Shown here: in pieces, positions 21,376 to 34,375 of the stretch
Position numbering within the stretch: position 1 is the stretch's first letter
How the letters are laid out: each line of letters begins with the position of its first letter
From: Cynocephalus volans
Lineage: Eukaryota; Chordata; Mammalia; Dermoptera; Cynocephalidae
Assembly (NCBI RefSeq): GCF_027409185.1
Contig: NC_084463.1
Location: forward strand, 115,078,133-115,142,132
DNA length: 64,000 nucleotides
Direction of reading: 5' to 3'
Notes under the pieces: generated by a model
Told to the model about the DNA's origin: nothing
Database searches by the model: none
What the model saw: the letters and a program-made list of their open reading frames with translations, nothing else
Position numbers and translations under genes: made by a program

Positions 21376-24300
21376 TCTATTTCTTCCTTTTTAAGGTAAG
21401 TATTTACATCTATAGATTTTCCCTGAAGCAATGCTTTTGCCACATTTCATGCATTTTGGTATGATTTATTTGTTTGGTATATTTTTATATTCATTGATCT
21501 CAAAGTATTTTTTAAATATCCTTTGTGATTTTATCTTTGACCCATTGGTTATGTAGAAGGGTGTTATTTAATTTTCACATATTTGTGAGTTTCTTAAATT
21601 TCCTTCTGCTGTTGATTTCCAATTTCATTCCACTGTGGCAGAGAACATACACTATATGATTTCAATTCAATACTGTACCTCATAAATATATGCAATCAAC
21701 TATGTTTCAATAAAAATTTTTTTAAAAATTATTGATAATTGTTTTGTGACCTAATATATGGTCTATCCTGAAGAATATGCCATGTGCACTTGAGAGGAGT
21801 GGTATTCTGCTGTTGTTTGGTGGAGTGTTTTATAGATGTTTGTTATGTCTATTTGATTTATAGTATTGTTCAAGTCTTCTATTTCCTTATTGTATAATCT
21901 TAAAAAAATTCATTATTGAGAATTGGGTTTTAAAGTCTCCAAATATTATTGTTGAATTATCTACATTTCCCTCAGACTTTGTTCATTTTTTTTCTTCATG
22001 TATTTTGGGGCTCTGTTATAGGCACACATATGTTTATAGTTGTTATATACATCTGGTAAATAGACATTCATGCCTATAAAATATTACTGTTTGTTACCAG
22101 TAACAATTTTTGTAATAAAGTATATTTTCTCTGATATTAATATAGCCATTCCAGCCCTCTTTTGTTTACTGCTTGTATAATACACATTTTTCCATCCTTT
22201 AACCTATTTGTGTCTTTGAATCTAATATGTGTTTCTTGTAGATAGCATGTAATTAAATAATATAATTTTATTAATTCTGCCAAGATGTGCTTTTTAATTT
22301 AGTGTTTAATCCACTTACATTTGATATAATTATGGCAGGATTTATGTCTGCCATTTTGATATTTATTTTTTACATATATTATGTCTTTTCTGTTCCAGTA
22401 TTCCTTTATTATTTCTTCTCTTCTGTTAAATAGATATTTTTCAGGTGTACCACTTTAATTGTTTTGTTTTTGTTTTAACTACATATATTTAAGTTGCCTT
22501 CTTTGTGTTTTTCATGGGCATATCAATTGGAATATAATTTGTAACAATATGGTTCAGATTAATAGTAATTTAATTTCAATAGTATGCAAAAACTTTGCTC
22601 CCATATAGCTCCATTTTCCCTTCTTTTTGCTGTTATTTTCAGGCAAATTGCATCTTTATACATTGTGTCCTTTCAACACAAATTTATGAACATTCTTTTG
22701 TGCAGTTGTCCTTAACATCAAATAAGAGAAAAAAGTTACAAACAAAAAATACAGTAATACTGTTTTTTTTTTTGTTTACCTATGTGATCACATTTACTGG
22801 TGCTCTTTTTTCTTCATGTGTATTTGAGTTACTCTCTAGGGTCCTTTTATTTCAGCCTTAAGGATTCCCTTTAGTACGTTTTGTAGGGAAGGTCTGCTAT
22901 TGTCAGATTTTCTTAGTTTTTGTTTATCTGTAATTGTTTTAATTTCTCCTTGATTTTTGAATGATAGGTTGGTTGGATATAGAATTCTTGTTTGACAGAT
23001 CCCCCACCCAGTACTTTAAATGCATCATCCTTCTTTCTTCTGGCTTCCATGGTTTCTGATAGTAAAGTATCTGTTAACTTTAATAAGGATTGCTTATACA
23101 GGATGAATTGCTTCTCTCTTGCTGCTCTCAAAATCTTCTGTCTTTTCCTTTCTACAATTTGATTTTAAAGTATCTAGGTGTGGATCTTTTTAGTTTATCC
23201 TACTTGAAATTTGTTGAGCTTCTTGAATGTGTAGATGAATCTTTTTTATAAACTTCATGGAGCTTTTGGTCATTATTTTTTCAAATATTCTTTCTTTTCT
23301 TTTTTCTTTTTCCTCTCCTTCTGGGACTCTCATTTTGGATAAATCGGTATACTTAATGGTGTTCCAAAAGCCTTTGAAGCTTTGCTCACTTTTCTTCATT
23401 CTTTGTTTTTCTGTTTCTCAGGGAAGAGAATCATCATTAATCTATCTTCAAGTCTGATGATTTTTTCTTCTGCCTGCTCAAATTTGCTACTGAGCCCCTC
23501 TAGTAAAATTTTAAGTTTTGTTATTGTACTTTTTAAATCCAAAATTTCTATTTGGTCCTTTAAAAAGAATTTCTATCTCATTATTAATATTCTATATTTG
23601 ATGAGATAGCATTCTTATACTTTCCTTTTTTAGGCATGTTTTCCTTTAGTTGCTATGATATATTTAAAAGAGCTGATTTAAAGTTATTGTCTGGTAATGT
23701 GATGTCTGGGCTTCTTAAAGGACAGTTTCTATCCTGTGTAATGTGTGTTCTTTCTTGTTTATTTGCATGTCTCATAATTTTTTAATGTTGTTGTTGAAAA
23801 CTGGGCATTTTAGATAACATAATGCAGCAACTCTGTAAATCAGATTTCCTCCCTACACTCAACCTCAGGATTTGTAATTGTTGCTGTTTGTTGTGGCTAT
23901 TTTTACTTGTTTGCTTAATGACTTCTCTGAGCTAATTTTGTGAAATCTGTATTCTTTTTGATGTGGTCACTGAAATATATGCTTAGTTAGCTTAGTTATC
24001 AGCTGATGATTAGACAAATATTTCCTTATTTTCTGGAAACAATAATTCTCCCAGTCTTTCTTTTTTTAAAGGAGCTATGTGTACATAATGGGACATGACT
24101 TCAACATTCAGCCAAGCAGCTGAAAACTCTGCTTTACTATTTACTTCATGCTGGCACAGTCTTAAGGTAAGCCAGAGGTGACAGCTTAAGGCTTTCTCCA
24201 GTGAAAAATGCAAGGCCTTTTGATATTGTCCAACAAATTTTCTGAGATTCTGTTTATTTTTATTTTTTTTTCAGTCTTGTTTCTCTGTGTTTTTCATTTT

Positions 24301-25620
24301 AGCTAATTTCTATTGATTTTGAATTTACTGGTTACTTCCTCTGTCATCAACATTCTTCTACTGAGCACACTCAGTGAAATTTTTTTGTTTGAGATATTAT
24401 ATTTTTCAATTCTAAAATTTCCATTTTGTTCTTTTAAAATAACATTTATTTCTTTTCTGCCAGCTTCTATATATCTATTGATTTCAAGAGCATTCACTAT
24501 TACCACATAGAACATGGTTGTAAAAGTTGCTTTAACATTTTTACCTGAATATTCTAATATCTAGATCATCTTGAGGTTGGTATTGATTAGTTGTCTTTTC
24601 TCTTGAAATTTGATTAGAATTTCCTGGGTTTTTATAGTATGTCAATTAGATTTGGATTGTATCCTGAGCAGTTTGAATATTACACTGTAAAGTTTTGGAT
24701 TTTGTTAAAATTCTCTGAAGGGTGCTCATCATTTTAGTCTGATTATATTTACACTGCTGATTATATAAATCTGATTATATTTATACTGCTAGTTTTGTTT
24801 TGTATTTTGTTGGCAGTGGTTCCAATACCAGGTCAATTTTCAAGGCCTTTGCTGTGCCATTTTGGTCTATCTGTACATAACCAGCTTGGGGGTGAATGCA
24901 GAACTTATGTTGGCTCAGGTATCTTCTCTCTGAGACTTTCCGTCTCTTACAGGTGCTCTTTTCTGTTTCCTCTGGCCATAAAGATAGGTTCCTCATGGAA
25001 TTCTGATGCATTCCCCCACCCCCATAATGTTGCAGTTTTATGCAACTTAAGTCACCCTTGGGCAAAATATCAAGAAAAAAGAGAGCAAGAGCAAGTGTAA
25101 GAGTGGGGGCGGGGGAGAGAGAGAGTTTTTGCACATTCTTTGGCACTCAGAGCTGCACTTTTATAGTACCTTTCATCAGGTGTTGAGATTTTAAGTGCTT
25201 GCACCTCTGCCATTACTGTGGCTGAGCAGGTCTGACACTGGGGCAGGCCTTGAAGCAAGGTCAGAAGAGAAAAGAGAAGAAACAATAATGGAGATTTTAG
25301 CTTGAAGGGAATCCTCTTCTTCTTTTGGCCAGAAAGAAGGGGATTCTCTCAGGGTTTTGGTTGTCTAAGCCTACTGCACAGTTCAGTGACTCAGACCATA
25401 CATGGGTTACATTTAGATGATAAAATAGGGGGGTAAAAAAAACCCTAGAAAAATCATGGACATTCTTATCATATTTTTCCTTCCTAAATCTACTTGCTAT
25501 TGCTTACTTTTGAGAGTCCACAAGTAGATCCTTTTTATATTCTGTCTGGAGGTTTTACTTATAATCAATGTGAGAGACAGGTTGTAGTGGGCCTACTCCC
25601 TCTTGGCCAGAGAATTTATT
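21376..25620 (-). mobile_element. Old antisense L1 with ORF1 remnant
   Basis: This is antisense L1 sequence continuing 5'-ward from ORF2 to the 5' region. The minus-strand frame at 22913-23131 (ETMEARRKKDDAFKVL) and the frame at 23190-23399 (MRVPEGEEKEKRK) are pieces of the ORF1p C-terminal half. The stretch 23640-25620 is presumed L1 5' sequence but is less certain. It may be the other half of the element at 13471-15765, split by the younger L1. Confidence 0.65.
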
Positions 25621-25839
25621 GAACATAATGAAATTAAGATAGAAGTGAATAATAGTAACAATAATAGTAATAAAATTTAAATTGTTTAAAATTATATAAA
25701 TCATTTCTAAACAAGTCTAGATTCAAAGAAGAAACCATAATGAAAAATTTAAAATATCTAGAATTGAACGAATGATAATGAAAATACCTCACATCAGAAT
25801 TTGGGAATATAGTATAAGTGGGAACTTTAGAAAAAAAAA

Positions 25840-25940
25840 TTTTTTTTTTTTTTTGGCAGCTGGCCAGTATGGGGATTCAAACCCTCGACCTTGGTGTGAT
25901 CAGCACAGGTCTCTAACCAAGTGAGCTAATTGGCAGCTCC
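25840..25940 (-). mobile_element. tRNA-Ile-like SINE (CYN-type)
   Basis: Read on the minus strand: TTAGCTCACTTGGTTAGAG (A box region), then GTGCTGATCACACCAAGGTC (anticodon/variable region, tRNA-Ile-like), then GGTTTGAATCC (B box), then an A tail. It has almost no tRNA-unrelated body. Flanking AAAATTTT-type sequence is probably the target duplication but is too A/T-rich to define. Confidence 0.8.
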
Positions 25941-26124
25941 ATTGAGAAAATTTTATAGCCCTATACAATTATGTTAGTAAAGAAAAATGGCTAAGATATA
26001 GAGAGCTAGATATTCAATTTAAAAAATTAGAAAAAACACAAAGAATGTGAAAGGAGGAGATAAAGATAAAAGCAAAAATTAATAAAATGTAAGATGAAGA
26101 CATAACATAGAGGAGCAACAAAGC

Positions 26125-26396
26125 CAAAAGTTGGTTCTTTTTTTTCCCTGCTTTTTATTTTTTTAATTGATTATGCATATTCATGGGCACAAAGCTGACC
26201 ATCACCACCTGTGCCCAAGACGTGATGATCAGATCAATACTATCAGCATGCCTATTACCACAAATTGCAATTATTCCCTGTGCCTCCCACCCAACCTCTC
26301 CCAATCAAAACCCCTCACGTCCCACAACCCTAGGCCTGTGTATGTTCTCTCCTTCTGCAAGTCCAACACACCACTGTGGTCAAAAGTTGGTTCTTT
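26125..26396 (-). mobile_element. 5'-truncated L1 3'UTR insertion, 16-bp TSD
   Basis: CAAAAGTTGGTTCTTT is repeated exactly at 26125-26140 and 26381-26396. The 240-bp insert on the minus strand ends CCCATGAATATGCATAATCA followed by an A-rich tail. It shares strings with the L1 tail at 17560-17750 (GATCTGATCATCAC, AATAATTGCAATTTG), so both come from one L1 3'UTR subfamily. Confidence 0.8.
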
Positions 26397-26820
26397 GAAA
26401 AAAAAGAATGAAATTGACAAACCTCTAGTGAGCTTGAGCAATAAAAAATAGAGCAGACACAAATAATATCACGATAAAAAAGACCACACCTGCAAATACA
26501 GCAGAGATGAAATGATAGTAAAAGAATACTGTGACTATCTTTACACCAATACATTTTACAATGTAGATAAAATGGACAAATTCCTAGAAAATATAAAACC
26601 TATTAAAATTTACTCGGGAAGTTATAGAAATCCTGAATACTTGTATAACTATAATATATTGAATCAGTTTTGTTATTACAATGACAACACCAGACCTGTT
26701 GGATTTGCAGATGAATTCTACCAAATAGTCAAGGAACAGATTCTAATCATATAAAATTTTCCCAAAAATAAAAAAAGAGAAAATACTGCGCAGGCCAGTG
26801 TGACATATATAATAAGACCA

Positions 26821-27015
26821 GACAGTAAGTTTTAAAAAATTTTTATTTTATTTATTTTAACCAATTTTTCTTTATCAATATACAATGTGTTGATTTTTGT
26901 GTCCCTTTACCAATTCCTCCTTTCTCCCCCTATTCCCTTCCCCCCCATCAATATCATATCTGTTCACTTGTCTTAACAAGTTCAAGGAATTGGGATTGCT
27001 GTCGACAGTAAGTTT
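26821..27015 (-). mobile_element. 5'-truncated L1 3'UTR insertion (second tail type), 12-bp TSD
   Basis: GACAGTAAGTTT occurs at 26821-26832 and 27004-27015. The insert on the minus strand has a G-rich tract (GATGGGGGGGAAGGG) and then CACATTGTATATTGATAAAG before an A-rich end. The same tail type, in + orientation, is at 40490-40700. Confidence 0.8.
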
Positions 27016-28445
27016 ATGAGAAAGAAAAATTATAGGTCAATATCACCCATGAACATAGATGAAAATATCCTAAACAAAATAACAACAAACAAAAAAAGTA
27101 ACAGTATACGCAAAACAATGTATCATAATCACTATTTTCTTGCTCTTAAAACATAGAAGTGATTTGACATTTGAAAATTCATAAATCCATTAAAAACTAT
27201 AAATAGAGTAATATTAACAAACTAAAGGAAAAAATATGATTATCTCAGTGGATGAGAGAATCTGAGAAAACCTCAGAGAAATCAGAGAATAAAATGGAAA
27301 ATTGTTAATCTGATTACTAGTATCTACCAAAAACCTGCAACAAATATCACTCTTAGTGAAGAAACATTAGAAACACTCTTTAAAATCAGGTACAAGATTA
27401 AAGAAGCTCACTATAATTGCTTCTATTCAGCAATTCATAGGAAGTCCTAGTCAACTCACTTTAAAGAAGACTTAATGATAGGGGAAAACATTTTTATAAT
27501 TATGTACACAGAATCTCCAAACAATATACAAATATAGTATTAGAATGAAAAAGAATATTTCAAAAAATTGCTGGCTTATGACATATAATGACATATACTT
27601 CAGATTGACTAATGTGTACTAAATGTGTTTAACATAGTAAACAAGAGATACCAATGACAATAGCAACAAAAACTATCAAGAACCTTGGAGTAAATCAAAC
27701 AAAGAATATGCAAAACCCGTGCTGAGAAAATTATCAGACTTTTCTGAGAGACACTAAAAAATAGCTAAATAACAGGAGAGACATACTACATGCATGGCTG
27801 GAGAGACTCAGTATCTCAAAGGTGTCAAATATCCTATAATTAAATTTAGTGCAAATTCAGTAAATAGTAGGATTTTCTTAGAATTTGGTAAGTTGGTTCT
27901 AAAATTATTTAGAAAAGAAAATGATAAAGAACAGCCAAAACGCTCTTAAAAATAATTCTTTTGAGAACAATTTGCCCCCTCAGTTATTAAGATTCATTAT
28001 ATACCTGTAGTAATTAAGGCAAAGTAGTATTGGTCTAGCAATTAACCAATGGAGAATAATCAAGATCCTAGAATTAGACCTATGCATATACAAAATTTCT
28101 ATGACAGAAGTACTATTTAATAAATGGTATTCAGGCAATTGGTTATCCATAAGGAAAAAAATGAAATTGGTTCCTATCTCACACTTTGCAAAGGGATTAG
28201 GAACTTTACTGTGAAACGCAAATATTTAGAACTTTTAGGGGAAAATATAAGAAAAATCTTTTAAATCCTGGAGTAAAGAAGTCATTCTAAACAATCTCAA
28301 TAGTGCTAACCATAGAAGAAAAAGTTGATAAATTAAGAACTTTTATTTTTTCTAAAAAGATATCATTAAAAAAGTGAAAAACCAGTAGAGAGCTTTGTAA
28401 CACACATAATGGATATAGGATACCATTGTGTCCTCTATATAGGAG

Positions 28446-28560
<115 letters not shown>

Positions 28561-28639
28561 GTATGGATAGATATACATTATATTCGGGTATATGTGTATG
28601 TACACACACAACACACACACACACATACATGCACACAGA

Positions 28640-31600
28640 GCAGTCATGAGGGAAACAAGTCTTCTTTTGCAAAATAAAAGTATCCTTAAGCAAGGGAAAA
28701 ACAGCCTTCTCAGCTGGGTATGGGAAGTTTATTTCTCAGGCACAGAAGCCTCAGTAGAGGAGTGGGGACTTTAGATATCCAAAATCACTCTGAATTATTC
28801 GGATATCTACTTTCTAAAATCTTAGGATCATCCTCATTCTATATTAATGTCTTAATTTCATATAAGACGCCTGTGGTCATTTAATATAATTCTGTGTCAG
28901 CAGGTACATATGTCATTTGGATTTTGGTCGTGTTGGCCCTACAATTGATAAAAAATTTCTTAAGCATTATCATGGAAAGTCCTTGAGTTTCAGTTCATGC
29001 CTTGAGTTAAGAGTTTTGGGATTTTAGCAGCATGAGCATTCACCTTCACTTGGAGATCCTTGGATTCCCCAACTCTTATAGTCGATGGGAACTTGATTCC
29101 AGGTAACTAGTTTTATACTAAGTCTACAGTCAGCAAAGTCTTGAATGGGGCTGGAGGACCTGCTGTAAGCCCATCTAGCCCATCTTGCTAGATCCCCATT
29201 CTGGAACATGAATTGTTTATTTGACATGCATCAGCCATATATTTCTACATTTCCCACATTCCTACATTTCCCACATTCTGCACATTTTCCTGAGTGTCTT
29301 TTTTCTGCACTCCACTCAGTCGATCTCTATTATCAGTTAGGATTCTTGGCTGTAAGCAATAGAAATGAACTCGGGCCCTCTCATGTAGAAAGGCAATTTG
29401 TGAGCATCAGAAATGTGGGCGTGGCTTCACTCAGTGGTCCTGGTTCATGTTCTCTCATGAGGAGGCAGCCGAGATGTCAGCTAAGTCTGCCGTCACCAAA
29501 GTCTTGAATGGGGCTGGAGGACTGGCTGTAAGCCCTTCAGTGTGGCTGTTGGGAGGAGATTTTACTTTCCTACCATGTGGGCCTCCCTGAAACGTTGTTC
29601 ATGCCATGACTTATCTCAGAGCAATTGACTGGAGGAGGAGGATGCAGGGTGGAAGGAAGAGAGAATGAGAAAACGAGACAGACACTGCAGTGCCCTTTGT
29701 ACCCAGATCACTTCTGCTGTATCCTCTCTGCCACACAGACGAATCCTAGGGTCATGTGGGAAGGAGCTGCACAAAGCCGTGAATATCAGGAGGCAGAGAT
29801 GACTGCGGGCCATGCCGGGGGCTGCCTTCTGCAAGGGCTAAGGAAGGACAAAGCTGAGGAATAGAAAAAAACTAGGGGTGCTCCATAGAGCAGACACTGG
29901 TCTTTATGCTGGTGTTGCCTCTGTGATGAATATGACCTCTAGTCATTCTATACTGTTGGGTCATTTGCTCAAGATTTACAGCCCTTGGAGAGAGATGAGC
30001 CCATCTCGTGTGCTTGTGCTGGGTTAGGGAAGGCTAACCATTCAGCTTCCATCATGGGAAACAAGCGTTATCTTGCACCAAGACGGCACACAACAGGGAA
30101 TCCTCAAAATGAAAGGTCAGGGTGCTAATAAGAAAGAAGGGTTTAATGCTATGTACCTGTACATACCCGTCCAAAAAATAAAAGACAATATTCACTAGAG
30201 TTGTATAAAGTTGACAGAACTCCAAGCGGCTAAAGCTATCTGTAACTATGAGAGATCTACACTGAATAATTAGATATGGGAGTCACTGGCATTTGTTAAG
30301 GAGGTATTTGAGATCACGGTCATACTCAAAAAGAGCTAGTGAGTGTTTGTAGAGACAAAAGGAGAGGGCAAGGATGGGCGCTTAGAACATTTAAGAGGTG
30401 ACAATGACCATGTGGAGGCAGGCTGGGAGCTGAGAAGGTGGCACCGAACTGGGTCAACCCTTTGAAGCCAGTTGATGGAGATCTCTCCAGGATGGGAGTG
30501 ATATAATACAGGCCTCTGAGCCCCAAGAATGAATTCCAGGTGGCAAAAACAGCCTTGGGCAGTACAGCCAGACTTCCTATTCTTTTGGCATTTGTTTATC
30601 TGTTGTTTCCCATATGGGTTTTGTAAAATATGTGAGCGTTCTGGGTGGTCTCAGCTAAGTTCTTAGGGTACCCAGATTGGGGCCTGTGTTCTGTATGGGC
30701 TGGAGTTATAAAGGAGAAGTCATAGTCCATTTGCCCTTGGCCAGCCGAGTGTTTGCAGTGGGGGTGCAGAACGAAGCATGAATATGTACCATGCATCCCA
30801 CGTGCCACTGAGGCCGGCCCTGGAGCATTGGCCCACCTGCGTGGGCCTTACCAAAGCCCGGCAGTGGCCAGTGGCCACACTGCTGGTCCCCACTCCTGCC
30901 GCCTCCCTGGCACCCCAAACCTGAGCGGTATCCACTAGAAAGGACGCAAACCTCACTTCAAAGTAAGGGCCTGTACTTCTTACCACTCAGCTCCAAGAAC
31001 TATGACCTGAGGGCCTAAAACTTTCTCAAGGACCCATGAAAATATTTGCGTTTACAAAATATGTTATTGGCTTCAACATACAAAAATGGTAGAACAGATA
31101 AATAAATGTTGATTTAAATGGCTTCATGTCCATTGGTCAACTACAGCTCAACTCTTATGTAGTTGCATATAAATTATATTTAATCTGAAATACAGATGCA
31201 TTTTAATGTGATGTGGGGTGAGGATTTTAAAAATGAAAGTGTAGGGGGCTTGGCAGCATTTAAACACACCGTCTCTCCCCGTCCCGCCCGCTGGGTGCGA
31301 AGCAGCCCCTTCTCCACCAGAGGGCGCACCAAGCAGGGCTTCAGCTTGCTTTGCCCGGATCCCCTCCTCCCAATGGGGTACCAGGCAGGTCGTCCAGATT
31401 CATCTCTAATCCTTCCTTCTCTGTGAGCCTTGGTTTTCTGGCCTATAAATTTGGATTAATTTTGCCTCACAGAGGTGAGGCAGAATCTTCCAAAGCCCTC
31501 AGGATTCTGGAGGCAGAAGGTAATCCTTAGGGAGGAGGGAAGCTTGTCTGAGAAGCCTTCCTGAGACACTCAGGGACTGAGAATAGGGCAGCCACAGGGA

Positions 31601-32090
31601 GGCACGTTTTGTAGCACTCTTGATTTCTCTCAAAGGACAAAGGCTGGGGCAGGGATAGAAGAGTGGCAGGAGTGAGGGGCATTAAAGGGCATGAACAGGG
31701 ATCCCTTAATTTTGACACAGGACTGCTCATTTTCTTGAGCCTGTCTGTCTTCATTAAGATTTATTATTTCAAAATGCCTTCTGAACTCGGAGGTGGCTTG
31801 GATATCTCCTGGCTGGAGGTGGCGGGTGGCGGGAGGAATGGGTAAAGACAAAATTAGGGAGGTTTATGGAGAAGTTAGTCTTGAACTGAATGTGAAAAGG
31901 CTGGTAGGGTTTGTTTTTTGATGAAAAAAAATTAAATAATTTTTTCTCTTAATAATAAAATGGGACATACTTAAAAAAAAAGTGAGTGTGCATGTGCGTG
32001 TGTGTGTGTGTGTGTTTCTTAGTTATCCAATTATCCAGAGAAACCCACCATCAACAGTCTGGTGTATGTGCTTTCTTTTACATCTTGTCT
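28640..32090. other. Intergenic interval without recognised genes
   Basis: Mostly unassigned single-copy or ancient repeat sequence. It contains a roughly 55-bp direct duplication (29119-29172 and 29481-29535), an unexplained GC-rich stretch (about 30660-31010) and a (TG)n run at about 31997-32016. Open frames here are short and none shows a recognisable domain. Confidence 0.5.
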
Positions 32091-32091
32091 T

Positions 32092-32505
32092 AGTCTGTTC
32101 TTGCTGCTATGACAAAATACTTTAGAATGGGTAATTTACAAAGAAAAGAAATATATTTTTCACAGTTCTGGAAGTGAGCAAGTCCGAGATCAAGGCACCA
32201 GCAGCAGGTTCAGTGTCTAGTGAGGGCTGGTTCTCTGCTTCCAAGATGGTGACTTGTTGCTGAACCTTCACCTGGAGCAAGGGCAAAAAAGAATGAATGC
32301 TTCTTCCTCACATGGCAGAAGAGATGGAGGGGGGAAACTCACTCCTTCAAGCCCCTTTGTAAGGGCTCTAATCTCATCCATGAGGGTGGAGCCCTTATGG
32401 CTTAATCACCTCTCAAAGGCCCTACCTCTTAGTACCATCACCTTGGGGTTTAAGTTCCAACATATGGATTTTGGAGGGACATGTACATTCAAAACATAGC
32501 ACATC
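32092..32505 (-). mobile_element. Solo LTR, MST/MaLR type, antisense
   Basis: Opens TCTTAGTCTGTTCTTGCTGC, continues GGGTAATTTACAAAG and CACAGTTCTGGAAG, and ends GGAGGGACATGTACATTC then AAAACATAGCA. This is the reverse complement of the common MaLR LTR. Confidence 0.8.
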
Positions 32506-32509
32506 CTAT

Positions 32510-33000
32510 GCACATATTTATAAAAATGTATCACACCAAACTTCTTTGAAATCTGCCTTTTTCATTGTACATCTTTCTGCCACTCCATGTTCTTTTACTT
32601 ATTTTTCTATTATTTATCTATTTCACATTCCATTAAATAAATGTGCCAGAATTTGTTTCATCAGTCCCTGTATATATGCAAGTTGTTTCCAGATTTTTAT
32701 TATCATAAAAATTCTGTAATAATCTTCTTTGGAGCTAAATTTTGCAAAAAATTCATATTTATTTCATTAGGAGGAATGTACAAGGCACAATCTGGGATCA
32801 TCTTAATCTAACTTTAACGTAATACCATTTTTTATCTTTTTAAAAAGTGGCGTTACATAGTCAAAGGGTAAATGCATATGTAATTTTGCTAGATATAGGC
32901 AATGTGCCATTTTTCATTTCTCCTCGCCTTATATAAGAGTTCCTGTTTCTTGTAGCCTCACCAACTGGATATATTGTCAAATTTCTCAATGAATTTCTGG
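32510..33000 (-). repeat. Ancient L1/HAL1-type fragment, antisense
   Basis: AT-rich sequence with markers of old LINE 3' ends in antisense (GTGCCAGAATTTGTTTCATC, then GCAAGTTGTTTCCAGATTTT). It is highly diverged. Confidence 0.5.
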
Positions 33001-33879
33001 ATGAACAGACATAGGGGAAGACAGGGCAACTTATAAAACAGACAACAGAAACAGACCCACAAGTTCAAATGTAGGAGGAAGTAACAGGAAGAGAAATGTC
33101 AACTCAGTATGGGGAAGCACTTTCTGTCATCGTACCTGTCTAAGATAGCATGAGATTTTCAGGAAGTGATAGGCTCCCTGTCACTGGAGGTGTTCCAGGA
33201 GAGTCCAGATGGCCATTCAGGGAAGGTTTCAGTACCAGTTTGGCATTTGAACCAAGGACTTTTAAGACTGTAGAAAAACACATACCCATATTGATTGCCT
33301 TTTTAAAAATCCCTGAATCCATGACCATGAGCCTTAATTAGGCCTTTATATCTTCCAGGAATTTATATTATATGTCCCTATTCCATTAATTGTCTCACTT
33401 ACATCTAGATTGCTATTTCACATCATCTTCTCAACCCCTGACATCTCCACCATCTTCATTCTCAGCTCCTGACCTTGCTTCCTACTTCACTGAGAAAATG
33501 GCATCAATCAGAAGAGAGCCTTTGCAGACTCCCACCAAAACATCCTACACCTCCTGGCATCTGCACTCAGATGCTCTTCTTGCACTGGTTGCCGTGGATT
33601 AACTTTCCACGCCCTCAGCTAGAACCATTTCCTTCCTTTGTACATTAGATCCCATCTCCTTTCCACTACTCAAGGGCATTGCTCCAGCTATTGTTTCTCT
33701 CTGTCTTCCTCTCCTCCTCCTTCCCTCACCCTCTTTTTAACTGCTCCACCTTACTGGTTTTTCTGCTCTTGCCCAAAGACACCAGACACACTTGCTGTAG
33801 AAGTTTTGCTTTGACTATTTCCATTTTGGGGGGAAAATTCTTCTCCGAGACAACTATTTGTATAACACATAACTCTCTC
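33001..33879. other. Unassigned interval
   Basis: No gene was recognised. The central part (about 33400-33760: CTTGCTTCCTACTTCACTGA) looks like an ancient interspersed repeat that I cannot assign. Confidence 0.4.
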
Positions 33880-34240
33880 ACTTCCATTTACATTGACTGG
33901 ATTAACAAAAAATCTAACTGTAGGCTCTCTACAAGAACTGCCAAAAACACAAGGATACAGTAGGGCAAAAGTAAAGGAATGAAAAAACACTATACCATGC
34001 AAACACTAACCAAAATAGTGATAGTGTCACTATATTAATTTTGAATAAAATTGACTTTAAGGCAAAATCACCATAGAGATAATGAGAGCCACCTTATGAT
34101 AACAAAATTTAAAATTGGCCAGCAGGACATAAGAATTCTAAATGCATATGCACCTAATAACATAGCCTTCACAATTTGTAAAGCAGAAATTCACAATTAT
34201 AGTGGGCATTTTAACACACCTCTCTTATTAATTACCTCCT
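33880..34240 (+). repeat. L1 ORF2 fragment, sense
   Basis: Contains ACTATACCATGCAAACACTA and CTAAATGCATATGCACCTAA, hallmarks of the ORF2 endonuclease region. The frame at 34051-34242 reads RILNAYAPNN. It is truncated at both ends. Confidence 0.7.
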
Positions 34241-34249
34241 AATATAGGA

Positions 34250-34375
34250 ATGATCTATTAATATCTCTTTCTCTACTACTATGCTATGAGCATTCCAAGG
34301 TCAGAGACCCTGCCTTAATCATAGTTGTATCCCAGTGATGTGCCAGGCATTGGGCTGGCCTTCATTCATTAACGT
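34250..34375 (+). repeat. LINE2 3' end
   Basis: Shows CAAGGTCAGAGACCCTGCCT and GTATCCCAGTGATGTGCCAG, matching the L2 3' end in sense orientation. Confidence 0.55.

Larger units (their letters stand above)
25621..28440 (+). mobile_element. Sense L1 (ORF2-derived) with three nested insertions
   Basis: Sense-oriented L1 ORF2 sequence in decayed form. For example, 26512-26754 reads YCDYLYTNTFYNVDKMDKFL and later VGFADEFYQIVKEQ. It faces the antisense block ending at about 25620. Three insertions interrupt it: a SINE (25840-25940), an L1 tail with a 16-bp TSD (26125-26396), and an L1 tail with a 12-bp TSD (26821-27015). Confidence 0.75.

Noticed and set aside
22913-23399. Minus-strand frames with conserved-looking protein
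   Set aside because: They are L1 ORF1p relics, not host genes.
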